Positions 38,467-50,225 of a stretch of 64,000 nucleotides of DNA are shown here, piece by piece; the stretch's first letter is position 1, and the number at the start of each line of letters is the position of its first letter. The notes below the pieces were generated by a model. That model did not search any database, was not told the origin of the DNA, and worked only from the letters and a program-made list of their open reading frames with translations. Position numbers and translations under genes: made by a program. Origin of the DNA: Syngnathus acus (lineage: Eukaryota > Chordata > Actinopteri > Syngnathiformes > Syngnathidae); contig NC_051104.1 in the NCBI RefSeq assembly GCF_901709675.1, positions 1,551,001 through 1,615,000 on the forward strand. The letters are read 5' to 3'.

Positions 38467-38685
38467 ATGGCTGATTTGCTATCCAACGAAGTTGGGCATT
38501 TGGATGAAGAATCAAAGAAACGTTACAGAGAGAAGTTGAACCTTGTTGGCACAACGGATCCGTACCTTTTACCGAGAAGCATGCTAAAATCGCCCGAGCA
38601 TTTTGCAACAGCCGACCTGCCTGAACTCTCATATCCAGATATTTATAATTACCTCGTCGATTTGTTTTGTAATGGCATTTCATAA
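38467..38685 (+). pseudogene. Truncated 5' end of the transposon's left gene
   Basis: The frame starts MADLLSNEVGHLDEESKKRY and runs 72 codons; the first part (to about SYPDIYNYLVD) has the composition of a real protein. The last residues before the stop look unrelated, suggesting a deletion breakpoint near 38655-38665. I recall similar N-termini in transposon-associated proteins of fish that continue into a zinc-finger and nuclease region, but this is recollection and not demonstrated here. It reads inward from the left end of the element. It is unlikely to be functional. Confidence 0.5.
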
Positions 38686-38755
38686 CTTGACATATTAAAA
38701 AACTGAATAGAGTGAAATCATTCAGATACTGTACCTGTCTGTTCAAGTTGCTACC

Positions 38756-39090
38756 ATTTTTATTTTTTGTTTATTTTTGCATGATGCCACATCTGATTGG
38801 CTTGAAAACTTAACCAATAAAAATTTTAACCTTGTGCCAATGGCTTGAAAACTTTACCAATGTAGATTTTACCTTGTGCCAAATGAAGTAACAAAAACCC
38901 TCTTGTTAAAAAATGCTACATTAAAAAAGAAATTGTTTCACAAGGTTCATAATAATTTTTTGGGAAATTTCCTAATGCATTCACTCGAGAATTAATTGTT
39001 CAATTCCAATATGAAGTTCAATATTTACATTGATAACGTTTTCAAGCCAATCAGATGAAGCATCATGAAAAAATAAACACAAAATAAAAA
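38756..39090. repeat. Inverted repeat inside the THAP transposon
   Basis: About 54 bases at 38756-38809 and 39038-39090 are inverted copies of each other with a few mismatches; both contain the word TCTGATTGGCTTGAAAAC or its complement. A second direct copy of the GGCTTGAAAACTT...CCTTGTGCCAA segment lies beside the left arm at about 38841-38881. The DNA could fold into a hairpin with a loop of about 230 bases. It is either a nested insertion or the original 3' regions of the two converging genes. Confidence 0.6.
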
Positions 39091-39253
39091 CGGGGGGGTG
39101 AACTGAAGAAATCATCCCATTCCCTGCCTTGCTGCTCTTGCTGCCTTTCTAAAAATGCACCCAGCATTTTCAACAATCATATTTGTATCATCCCATATTG
39201 TATTATTTCACATTTTGTGAAACAAATCAGGGGTGAATGGTTTGTTTACATAC

Positions 39254-39431
39254 CTGATATGAAGTCCTCATTGCATATCCTTGTGTAAATCGTAGGTTTC
39301 CATCGTTCACGACGAATATCCGCGATCCATTTATCACGTTTTTTCATGTTCGCCGGAAATCTATAGAAGCTAAGATTTGGTTTATCGCCTCGTCTATTGC
39401 TACATCCAACAGCACAGCAGGTATCCGGCAT
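39254..39431 (-). pseudogene. THAP zinc-finger exon of the transposon's right gene
   Basis: The minus-strand frame from ATG at 39431 reads MPDTCCAVGCSNRRGDKP, then SFYRFP, KKRDKWI and ICNEDFISG. This is the C2CH THAP pattern: C-X4-C near the start, a central Trp and a Cys before the second half; the final CXXH part would follow in the next exon. It ends at a good donor, CAG|GTATGT, so it is a first exon. No downstream exon remains between here and the left gene fragment. THAP domains bind transposon ends or gene promoters. The exon is intact, but the gene is truncated. Confidence 0.75.
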
Positions 39432-41511
39432 TTTTAAGCTCAAATAGCAGCAGATATAACGAAAGCGTGTGAGTCGTTGACAGGCACTGAAAAGTTGACC
39501 GCCAAGATGGCCGCCAAGCTAATGTGGGTAGCTTGATGACGTCAGCTGCAAAGCCTCTTACATTTGAGAGAAAGGGAATACAGTGGCACCCACGGATAAA
39601 CTTGCACTTTTTGGGGATTTTTCTTAAACGTTTGTTTTATGTTATTGTTTTTTTGTGGACCCAACCCCCGTTTATGCTCATTCTTCCAAGAAATTTTGAT
39701 CTTAAAAATATTTTCATCGTCGACGAAGTTAGCTACCATTTCTTTTTTGAACTCCTTTCGTGTTCTGTAGGACGTAAACCACGTGACTTGATTACATACG
39801 AAATTGAGTTATGATTGGCCAAAATGGCCCAGGTGACCCAAACATAATATAAAATCTTTACTATTCATATTAATATAATGAAAAAAATAAACATATTGAA
39901 GCCAAATAAATGCACATTTGTACTGTAAACTAAATTTTCAATGCTACGTCCAGGGATGATGCAATGATATATATGTCCAGAAGGAGGGAGTGTTTCTCCG
40001 TGACTGAACATCTAGTGATTCTGTTGACATTATGGGAAAATTTCAAGAAGAGCCCGAAGTGACTTTTGGGAATGTTTGTTACCCAATATGCACTCACTCA
40101 GGGGCGCTAATGAGAAAATCCCGAGGCATTTCAATCAAATTTGAGTGAGGCAGGTACGAATTACTTCTTCCTGAGAGAATACTTTTGGCGGTATTTGACA
40201 GAAATTAAGGAGAAAAACAATGAAACAAAAATACATTTCAGAGGAAAAGCAACAAAAAAAAATCAAACCTTTATATCAAAAAATCAAAACAAAGTAAATT
40301 AAACGTGCCGTTTGCTTTCTTGGTGACCGCCATTTTGATCCTAAAACGATAAAACTAAACCCCTATTTCTGCCTCAATGTGGTTTGCTCTGACTTCATGC
40401 GTCCACAAAGACATCCTGACAAAGAAATCGGGTCCACGCTCTGGGGCAAATAATCCGTTTGGGTTTTCCCGTCCCTGTCATCCGTCCACCAATGAGCTTT
40501 CTGGAAGGGCCGAGCTGTCAGCGCTGGAGAGGGATTAGCCGCCGCCATTGTTCTCTGGGCCACAATGGCTTTTGTCAGAGGGCCCGTTGGGAACTTGGAC
40601 CGGAGTGGAACACACCTGTGGATTAAACCATTGCCTGTGGCACCGCCGGTCGAAACATTTTCGAGTTGGGAACGAAGAGTAAAGATGTGATGTCCTTTGA
40701 AGTGCCTGGTGTCTTGTGTGTTCTTTTTCTGTATATGAGACAACAAAAGGTGGTCGGTCTGGCTTTATTGGTGTAAATTTAGACGGATGGATATTAACTT
40801 CTAAAAGCCCAATAAAAAGCCAAATGAAAGTCTAAAATTCAAAAGCCTATTTGGTTGCACCTGTGGTCCCCCGTCCGCCTTCCTCATTCTTTGTCATTGC
40901 CACCTCGATCGCCGTCAGGAAGTCACGTTTTACACAAGCAGCGTGAAATCGCTTTGATTTCAATCACGGTCACGGAAAGTTCAAGCCTCTTAAACGTTGG
41001 AAAGCGCGGATTTTGTTTGACAGGATATGTTATTTCTCAAGATTGAACTCACAAATAAAAGGGATGAATTCCATTCGGACCGTTCATTTGTTTTTACTGA
41101 TTAGATTGACAACATGAAAAAAAAAGATGGAGATATTACTGCTAGCTAATGTTATTAATGCTAACATTCAAAGCAAAACGCCATAGAAAGGCTAATTAAA
41201 CCAGCATTGATCTTGCCAGAATTATATACCTTAAAAAAAAACTCAGGTTTGTACACAAGTGGTAGCAACATATGCACGCAGATCATCCAACAAGATTCAT
41301 GGGCATGTGGCTGAGCCCCCCCCCCATCCTGCCCCCCCCCCCTTTGTACGCCACTGCTGTTGCACATATTCTGTTAATCAATCAAATGAGATGCATCCAT
41401 ATCAAAGGTTCAGCATATGATGATGATGATGACAACGACCTCTTCGGGGTCTCCTCCGAATACGCACTGACAGATCCATCAGCCCAGTTAACGCCAGTTG
41501 ATGGATCACCA

Positions 41512-41619
<108 letters not shown>

Positions 41620-44015
41620 TACCCAAGAGAGATGATGTGGAGGACTGGTGGATCAGATGGCGCGTTAATTACTCCACTTGCAAAGATGGGGGCTTGGTTG
41701 GCGGGGGTCCGAGCAGGATGTGGCCATGGGCAAGGATAGGAAATGACGGACGCGTGAACGCTGTGGCGCAATTGAGCCACACCACCTAGTCTGCCTCGTA
41801 ACAAGTGACCGTTCATATTTTATTTTAATATTTCTTATTATTTTACTTATATTTTTATTATTTTTTTCTTACATGTTTTCAGTGTGTATTTTACGTAATA
41901 GTCCCGACTAAACTTCAGCTAGCCAACTTTTGTAAGTGATCTTTACAAAATGGAGGACAAAATGTTGCAAATGACAATAAATAAGCTAAAAGTAAATTGT
42001 GTTTACGAGCGGCACTTCTTCGACCAACAAACAGAAGGCCGTACGACCTTTGAACCCGGCCGACCCTTCACCATCCCCCCTGTCACCACATCACAAAGGA
42101 ACACACACAAGTGGTGGAGGGGGCTTCAAGTTGCCAAGACCTCCTTCTTCTCGCGTCCGTCACATCAAAGCTTGGTGTAGGTGCGGAGGAGAAGGGGGTG
42201 CTGACCCCCTGGGAGGGGGAGCACAGGGAGGACCCCGCTGTTTGCCCGCTCGGCTGTGTGGAAAGAGACTATCAGGCAGTGCGCCAAGGACGGCCCTGAG
42301 TGAAGTCCCTGAGTGGGTGGGGGGGCTTCTGATGGAGACTTTAAATCCACAGAGCTTCCTCAAGGCCATGCGTGACAAGAGCAGCTTGTTTGCGTACTCT
42401 CAACACACACATCCAAGCAGACACTTTTCATCCATCATCTTGCTTCCGCTGTCTGTTTGGACATTGACACTGATTTATGGATTAAAGGAGCAAAAAGTCA
42501 CATGCGACCATTTTACTGTCATTTCATGTCATGTATATCTTTATATTAAAAAAAAAATAGTTCATGCAAATTTGACACCTGACGCTTGTCTGAGCTACTC
42601 TGCGTTTTTTTCTTCCTTTTTATGAAGTGGTCTCTCTGTCTCTGGGGTACCACAAGAACACATTCATGGACACCCCGGTTTGTTTACAAGGTGCCAAAGT
42701 TGGCCCATGACGACCAAGCGCAGCTGGCACAATCGCGGACGCGCCTCTTTGGTGTTTTCGATGAGGGCAAAGGCGGCTAAAAATCAGGCTTTAAAAAAAA
42801 AAAAAAAAAAGAGCTCTGCAGCACAGTGAAGGGTGTCGAGTCAACTCCTGCAGCATCAATCCCGAATGAGTTTTACTTCATCCAGAAAGGGAGGCGAGCA
42901 TTGATAAATGGCGCGGGCGCACCCCTGGGGGCCTCTCCTGTTTAAGGAGCGGCGAGGCGATTTATGAGCAGGCCCTCGCAGGCTTCACAGTGATTAATGG
43001 CCACCGTCCTCCGTGGCTGTTTGGATAGGCAGATAACATCAAAGCGGCCTGCTGCTCGTGTTAAGAAAATACCGCATTGTGGGTCAGCGCAAATGAAGCC
43101 GAGAGGGGATCGGGAGTGTTTTGGATGGCGCGCCCCCGCTCTCCATATTGCAGGGGGTTGGGGGGGCACGGATGACACATGCAAATGAGTGATGAGCTGT
43201 TAACGTTACTCAACGTTTATGAATGGAGGCGAGCAGCAGTCACGCTAATTTGTACCTAATGAGCAGTTTGGAGATATGTGCACCCACCTGTGCCATTGAT
43301 CACGCACTCGATGCTTGGGGGCGCGCACTTCGATGTAAACCCCCCCTCCCACCCAAAAGGCCCGCTTGTCAATACGTTGCATCGTTTGAAATCAGAAACG
43401 GCAAGTAGCTGAGCTAGCAAACAACAGCAATGGAGGAGAATAAGGGTGTCCTCTCATTACTTATGGCTATAACATTTCAATGAAAACATTTATATATATC
43501 CAGCCCTGAGTCTCCTCTTGGACAAAAGTTGTCTCCATCTTATTACAGATGAGTTTGTCCTTAACTGTCCCTCAGAGAGAGCATTTTAGAAAAGTGTAGC
43601 AGCACACAGTCCCATTTCTCCGACCAAGCGCGGCTAATCGTCCTGTGAAAAGAGGCAAATTGCGACGGACCCGAGCGTCCGCTTTCCCGCCGCCCTCTCT
43701 GGTTTCCTGCCACGGAGGTGCCCTATCGCCAAGCCGCCCCACCCGCACTCCCTTCTCTCAATAGAAGACTGAGATTTCACATGGCGGCCGAACAGGTGTC
43801 CCCTCTGTCCTGCCGTGGCTCGTGGGGGTCCGACCGTCGGGAGGAAGCATGGGAAAGGGCAGACGCAGCCGACGCGGGTTCTACCCCAGCGGGCAGGTAA
43901 CAGTGAGCCTTTCAAGGGGGTTTGCCGTTCTCACCGCTCCAAAGGATTTTGATGTGCAAATGTGATAAGAAGAAGAAGAGGCTTGTGTATTCTGCTCGTG
44001 TAATGCATGTGAGCG

Positions 44016-44029
44016 CCACAAGAGGGCGA
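44016..44029 (+). promoter_or_regulatory. CTCF-like motif (forward)
   Basis: CCACAAGAGGGCGA is one of the better fits to the CTCF core in the window, on the plus strand. Motif match only. Confidence 0.35.
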
Positions 44030-47000
44030 CAAAAAAGACATATTTTCATTTACATAGCGATGTTTTTAGTAAATTATTTTGTCTCACTTTTGTCCCCTTG
44101 TCCTTGCCCAATGTGGGGCTAAATGGTGGGAAGAGAACAAAATTGAGTTATAACTGCATCACCAGTTAGTTAACTTTATTATATTTGCTAACCTTTATTT
44201 GTTTGAGTGGATGTGAAAATCACATATATGCCGCTGCTGACAGCTTCATGGTGCATCCTAATTTATGTCCTCCCTTTCATCCATCCTTTAAGTCAGCACT
44301 GAAGAAGAACAACTGGGAGGATTTTACCGGGCCGGGGCCCTTAAAGCTGTCCTCACCTTTCCGCCTGACCCCGGCCGGCTCGCTGGAGACGCGTTCTTTC
44401 CTCGGCCCCGGCTGATTTACGACACGTTGAGAGAGGGATGAGGACTATTGATCCTGGGAATCAGTGGCCAGGAAGGGATGATGAACACTAGAGTAGGGGG
44501 GAGAGGGAGGCCATTAGGGCTGCGGGAGTGGAGAGCGAGGGCCTCTAATAGGATCAACTCCTCCATTAGCCCAGGGGAGCTAGCTGATGCTATCCATCCC
44601 CTGTCCGCATCGCCTTGACGCAACAAAACTCCCTCTGTCCTCAGACAAAGTGAAATTCAAATTTGTAGCTATTTTCTAAGAATACAAAAAGAAATAAATG
44701 TGACAGCAACGTGTCATGTGTAATCTACTCCAGCAAAGCCCGTGGGATTTACATCATGCCATATCATGCGTGTTTACAGTCCAAACACGAGCGCTGAAGC
44801 AAAACGCCGGCACGCATAAACATCATCTGCGCGTTATTTCAAAGGTGGCTGACGGTGCTCATAAAACGTCAAGTCGTGCCATTGTGATGTAATCAGCGTC
44901 TCATTTGCTGTGTTTACTTTTGGCCTGTGATTGCGCTGGATGACTCAGACTGAGAAAGACAGAGAGAAAGTCATCAGTGGGAAGTTGTGTTTTCAGAGCG
45001 AACCTTGTTGTAAGCCTATTGTTTGGCCGGACACCTTGAGTGGATAACCAGATGGCGGCACAGTAGAGCAGACATGTCTCATCGAGCCCCCTTGACCTGG
45101 GAATCGAGTGGGAGGAGAATGGAAGGAGTGGGGGGGATACAAATCAAGGACTTCAACTACGCCAGCAGACACAAAATAAGTCTTGGCGTACGTTTCGTTG
45201 CGTCTGCTGCGTGGACCTTAGTTTCCCCGAGTGGGAACGTGTGGTCAGGGGAGGCGGGGGAGCCAGAGCCTCACCTGCTGGGGGTTTTGGTGACACAAAG
45301 CCACAGGCTTGTCAAACAACTTCGGTCTCCGCAGCTCTAAGAATATTGTCGGAACAGCCTGAATCGTACTTGCGGTCCTGAAGAAATTAGCGTAGCGTGA
45401 GGCAGCGGAAGCAAAATAACATTCCTACGCGGGTCGAGCGGCGGTCAGGCATTTACATATTTGGATCTGCGTCAGTAAAAAGCAGCTGGATTGGACTGCC
45501 ATTGCAGCAGAGAAGCTGGTCATTGCAATTGATTCGTGATGCATTAAGCAACAATGGCAAAATCTTACAAAAATCTCAACTTCATTTAATTTGCAGAAAA
45601 TCTTTCAGAAATCTCAATTGACAATTTCAAAAATTGCCTGAACCGAAAATCCTTAAAACAGTCTCCAATGACAATCTCAAAATAGTTTATTAATCTTTCA
45701 TAAAATCTTGCCTTGTCCACTGGACCTGAATTCGAAACAGGAAGTAGAAACCTACCAAAATAAATTCCACCAAAACACACATGCAGAGTTAATCTTCTTG
45801 ATGCCGGCTGAAATGTTATTTGCGCATGACTCGGTTCTCGCTAATGACAGCCAATCAGTTCCAGCAGGACTCGTCTAATGGGCTCGGCGGGCCCTCCCCT
45901 GATTACATCCAATCGTGGCGATTTCCTGCCTCCGAGCCTCGCATATGGATCCAGTGAGGAGGTGGCGGCTCAGGGACTACCGTTTCTCTACACGGCATAC
46001 TCATTTTTTAGGATATAAAAAAATATCCTCTGAAAATCTGTCAAAAATCTCAACTAACATTTGGAAAATTTGTATCGAAAAAAAACAAAACTATAAGGTC
46101 TGTCTTGAAAATAAAAAGCGCACACATCCTCCACTGCGGGCGATCTGAGCCGACAGGAAGGAAGAAAGCGATGAGAAACACTTTGCGTGGGCTCCGACTG
46201 TTATTAATAAATTCTACTTCAGCACTGAGCCGTGACATTCTTGCACTATAAAAGACGCTTAACAGCCACAAAGCCCAACACGACCGCCGCCGCATTCTCG
46301 CCTGGTGTCCCGACAAGCAATTGAATCCCAGAAACATGCAAAACAGACTGATTGATCTCCAGGATACGCTAACACAAGACAGCAGTGTGACTTTTTAAGA
46401 CCGATTAATTGTTCTTTGATTATTTGACTTTTTCTCCCTCAATTTTGTTCCAGTCCTGCATTTTCCTTCACATCCTGCATGAAAATGGTTAAAATCTCAA
46501 GGGGAAGGGAGGGGATGAAGGTGGGCGGTGGTGGTGGAGGGTGATCCCCCCTTCCACTTCAAGTCGCCTGCTTTGAGTCAGCCAAAAACATTCCAGACTT
46601 CAATCGGCGGTGTTTGCCACTTTACGTGCCTCCGGCACACACGCACGGCCTTGCACTTGGATGACTTGCTTATTTGGATTCATTAATTTCTCGAGTTGGT
46701 AAAGCGCCTTCCACTTGCCAATTAGCCTCAAAGCAAGGTTGGCCAAATTGTGGCGACGATACGCAAAGCACTAATAAGACTGACATTTTTTTTGGGCCAG
46801 AGAAATTCACACAAGTCTTTTTCACAAGCAGCAGCCGCATGTGATTTCGCTTGGAGTGCCTGAAAATGTTAAGCACCATTAATTCCCGATTGTCTTCATC
46901 TGCTTGCTGTCTTCCATCTTTTTTTTTGTCAATAACAATGTTAGCATTTGAGGGATTTTTTTCTCAATACCGCACACTGCTGCTAAAGTTTTACAGCAAG

Positions 47001-48465
47001 CCGTCAGCTCGATGCCGCATCATGAATTGACATTAAGTCACACTTGACGGACTTTTATTTGACAGCTTGGACAAAGAAAACATCCAATCACAGCTCTTTA
47101 TACATTTCGACTATTTGGCGTAATCACGACGGCACATAATCTACACTTCCGTCTGGCCGATGCGCTTTCGCAATACATCACCGAAGGGAGAGAAAATGAA
47201 GACAAAGTGGAATGGGAAAAGCAGAGAAATCTTTCCGAGCTTGTGTTTGCTCGCAGCGAGTGTACGTACGCCTAGCGCGTCCAACATATACGCAGACAAA
47301 AATGCTCAGATTCAACCTGCGATCCATCACTGTCAGCTGCGGTGCGCTGCAAAAAAGGAAATAATTAGACTGAAGAATGACCGTGGACGCCAACCGCACA
47401 GGCCTTAGTGTGATGCTAACCATAGCGCAGGAAGTGCAACTTACTGTGCTTGCCTTTTTAGTGGCCTAAAGTAAAATGAAATATACAGAATAAATATATA
47501 AATAATATATATATATATATATATAAAACTCTTGCTGAAAACGAGCAAATAAATCACGCCGGCCTTGATGAAGTACCTGACAATAGAGTTAGTGCTCCGT
47601 GCCCCGGTTTTATAGCAAGGCGGTGGACATGGGCAATTAGGGTCCGGGGTGCATAATTTACAGTACGGCGTGCAGGTGGGCCGCCCGCGAGACCACCTGA
47701 GTGACAAACGAGCGCCAAATAAAGCAACACAATCAAGTTCTGTTTGCTCATTTGGGGGGTTTTCAGATGTGACTTATAGTGTTGGCTTAGTCCCACTCGC
47801 CCAGTAATTGATCACGTTTTATACTTTGTTGATCTTTTTGCTCCCCCTTCTACATGTTATTTATGAAATAGCGCATTTCATTTTACTGCCGTCTTCCCGT
47901 CTCTCTGGTATGATGTCATCGGAGTCAAAAAGTCACAGCCGAAAGGAGGAAAAACACTGCGTGACGATGCACCTGAGATTCTGCGAGTATCTGTGGCTTA
48001 AACACATTTTTTAACAGGTTGTCCTAGTTTTGAAACGAGGCGGTGGACCGGATGAGACGTCTTGGGCCATATGTGTCTCCCAGGCTTTGTGTTTTCTAGC
48101 TCCAACGCATTGGTGGCTTTCCCAGCCCATTAATAGGAAGGTGCTTATGGACAGTGGAAATACCCGCACAGCTGCAGGCCAGCCATATGCGATCCTGCTG
48201 TCAGACGCCCAGAAAATACTTAGTCGGTGCTCTCCAAATGCAGCCTCGCGCTACAGTAGCGTCAGCTGTCTGCCTAACGTGACAGCCGCAGTTTGCATGC
48301 AAATACTGTCAACTTTTGCTTGAAAATTTTGAGGTCTTCCATTTGCTTACTAATTTCCTCCTGTCATGGGATCTTATTACAGAAATTAGAACATATATTC
48401 ATTCAAGTCTGATTGAGGACGGGACTTGTTGAAATTTGTGAGTTTGAGACCAATTGTCGGTGACC

Positions 48466-48560
48466 TGTGGCGTTCCACAGGGGTCAATCCCGGGGCCCCA
48501 TCTTTACTTTTACCTCCTTTCATTAGGCTAGTTAATACACAGCAATCGTTTTATGTGAAG
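48466..48560 (+). pseudogene. Second relic of a LINE reverse transcriptase
   Basis: The plus frame reads CGVPQGSIPGP then LLSLG before a stop, the conserved GVPQGS block of non-LTR reverse transcriptases. Only about 30 codons are recognisable and the catalytic box is missing. It is a separate, shorter fragment than the one at 4282-4404, probably from a related Rex1/CR1-like family. Confidence 0.55.
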
Positions 48561-49788
48561 CGCGCGACAAACAGACTTGCCTTACCTATTTGCTGGAGGT
48601 TTTCTCTAAAGCCATACAAATCTGCTAGCAAAGCCACGTTATTCAGCGGGGCTGAAGGGTGGAACAATGGGCCAGATTAGTGAGTTACCTACCTGCTGAA
48701 AACATACTAGCCGAGCAACTAGACTGTCTCATTGTTTGCGTTGGGAACCCGGCTGATCCCGTTTAATCGCTGTGTAATTCCCGCAGTTGGTCTGTTTTTA
48801 CAGCAGAAAGGGCGAGGGGAGGGGTCGAGTGTGCAAGAGGTCGCCGAGTGGTTAAGTGGAGGATCTTCCAGTGGGGGGTCAATAATTGGTTGCAGAATTT
48901 GCGTGTCTGCGCCGTCCACGACAAAGTGGCATTGTTCGTTGTGTAAACATTTGGATTGGAGTTTTAAAGTGGAGCGAATTGCGCTAGAGTGGTGTTAGCG
49001 GTTAGCACAGCTCCCTCACAGGTAATGGCTTGGAATCTATATATTGATTTTATACGTCTTTTTTGTTTTATATATATATATATAACAGCTTTTTAAAAAC
49101 ATTTTTTTGTTGGCGTTTTTGGGAATGAGAAAATCAAGGCATATTCCTCCTTGGATTGAAGTCATGAAGCATCTGTGCAATAAATATCTTGATCATCTTG
49201 TTTGCGCTAAAACTCTTTTAGAGATCCTGGAGGAGTTCTTGTTCAAGTCCCCGTCTAATGAAGGCCCTACCTCATGGGCGAGGAGATTTCTCCAAATGAC
49301 ACTAATTTACATATGATGCATTTAGCCGAGAGGAGGAGGAGGAGGACCGGCTAATTCTATTTAGACATTTTCCCTTTTTTTGTTTTTTTTGTTTTAGGCA
49401 TCATTAGCAGCGGGCTCAAATCTAATTCTTGCAATTTCATCAGGGCCATCTTGGAAAAGCCTCTGCGAGCTCATCAGAGAGGCACGTTTATTGCTAAGTG
49501 TTCTCTATTGCATTAGCGCGCAATAAAGCGGCCCGGGGACGGCCGGCGACGTTTACGCGCAATCTAGTTAACACTGGGCCCATTCGCTCTTTATTGGGAC
49601 ACAATCAATTCTTATTCATTTTAAAAGCCAGCGTGGCTTTCTTTCATTGTGCTGCCCATCCCCCGCTGCCAGCTTATTACGCGTTAAACTTATTACGCGC
49701 TTGTTTAGGCGAAATGCTAATGTCGGCAGTGGAGGTATCCCACTTGACGGGCAAAGCTAACGTGCGGTTTAAACGGCAGTTTTGTTTA
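48561..49788. other. Intergenic DNA, nothing firm
   Basis: A tRNA-like A-box word at 48843-48856 lacks the rest of a tRNA. A phrase near 48995-49021 resembles the tRNA-derived heads of some fish SINEs but is too degraded to call. There is a TA run near 49071-49084 and a GGA repeat near 49331-49346. No exon was seen. Confidence 0.4.
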
Positions 49789-50225
49789 TAATCTTGAACA
49801 ATTTTGATCTATTTTGTTCTTTTTGTCATAATTAAGATTAAGATTAAAGATTAAAGTCCCAATGATCGTCACACACACACCTGGGTGTGGTGAAATTTGT
49901 CCTCTGCATTTAACCCATCCCCGTGTGATTTTAATCCATCCCCTGGGGGAGAGGGGAGCAGTGAGCAGCAGCGGTGCCGCGCTCGGGAATCAGTTGGTGA
50001 TCTAACCCCCCAATTCCAACCCTTAATGCTGAGTGCCAAGCAGGGAGGCAATGGGTCCCATTTTTATAGTCTTTGGTATGACCCGGCCGGGGTTTGAACC
50101 CACAACCTTCCAGTCTCAGGGCGGACACTCTACCACTAGGCCACTGACTAACACAGTAAACAGAATAATAATCTTGAACAGTTTCGATCTATTTTGTTCT
50201 TTTTGTCATAACACAGTAAACAGAA
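49789..50225. repeat. Tandem duplication interrupted by a SINE
   Basis: The segment can be read as A, SINE, B, A', B'. A (49789-49830) and A' (50168-50210) share ATAATCTTGAACA and GATCTATTTTGTTC with three mismatches between them. B (50151-50165) and B' (50211-50225) share ACACAGTAAACAGAA. The simplest history is a duplication of about 60 bases followed by SINE insertion between A and B of the left copy. Confidence 0.7.
49831..50150 (-). mobile_element. tRNA-derived SINE, minus orientation
   Basis: Read on the minus strand, the element starts near 50150 with a tRNA-like head: an A box TAGTGGTAGAGTG (complement of 50126-50138) and a B box GGGTTCAAACCCC (around 50088-50101), spaced as in RNA polymerase III promoters. 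The body contains the words ATGGGACCCATTGCC and GGGTTAAATGCAGAGGAC, and the 3' end is a short ATCTTTAATCTTAATCTTAAT tail at 49831-49856. Copies of this family are common in teleosts. It is about 320 bases long and seems full length. It has no protein-coding capacity. Confidence 0.8.

Larger units (their letters stand above)
38324..39560. mobile_element. Internally deleted THAP-domain DNA transposon
   Basis: Both ends carry the inverted word TAAGAGGCTTTGCAG (left 38324-38338; right complement ending near 39560, with one or two mismatches). A second inner inverted block lies nearby: CCGCCATCTTGGCGGTCAAC near 38371-38390 matches the reverse complement of about 39494-39513. Each end has the start of a gene reading inward: a plus-strand frame at 38467 and a minus-strand THAP exon at 39431. 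The middle is short and non-coding, so this looks like a deletion derivative of a larger two-gene element. THAP domains are the DNA-binding part of P-element and Kolobok-type transposases. I could not find a clear target-site duplication, so the superfamily is not fixed. Confidence 0.65.

Noticed and set aside
41999-42625. Plus-strand frame of 208 codons
   Set aside because: The translation is low complexity (Pro-, Gly- and Ser-rich), with no domain and no clear splice or promoter context.
48838-48925. Possible tRNA-Ser (A-box-like GCCGAGTGGTTAAG)
   Set aside because: No B box (GGTTCGAATCC) and no matching acceptor stem follow, so it is not a functional tRNA.
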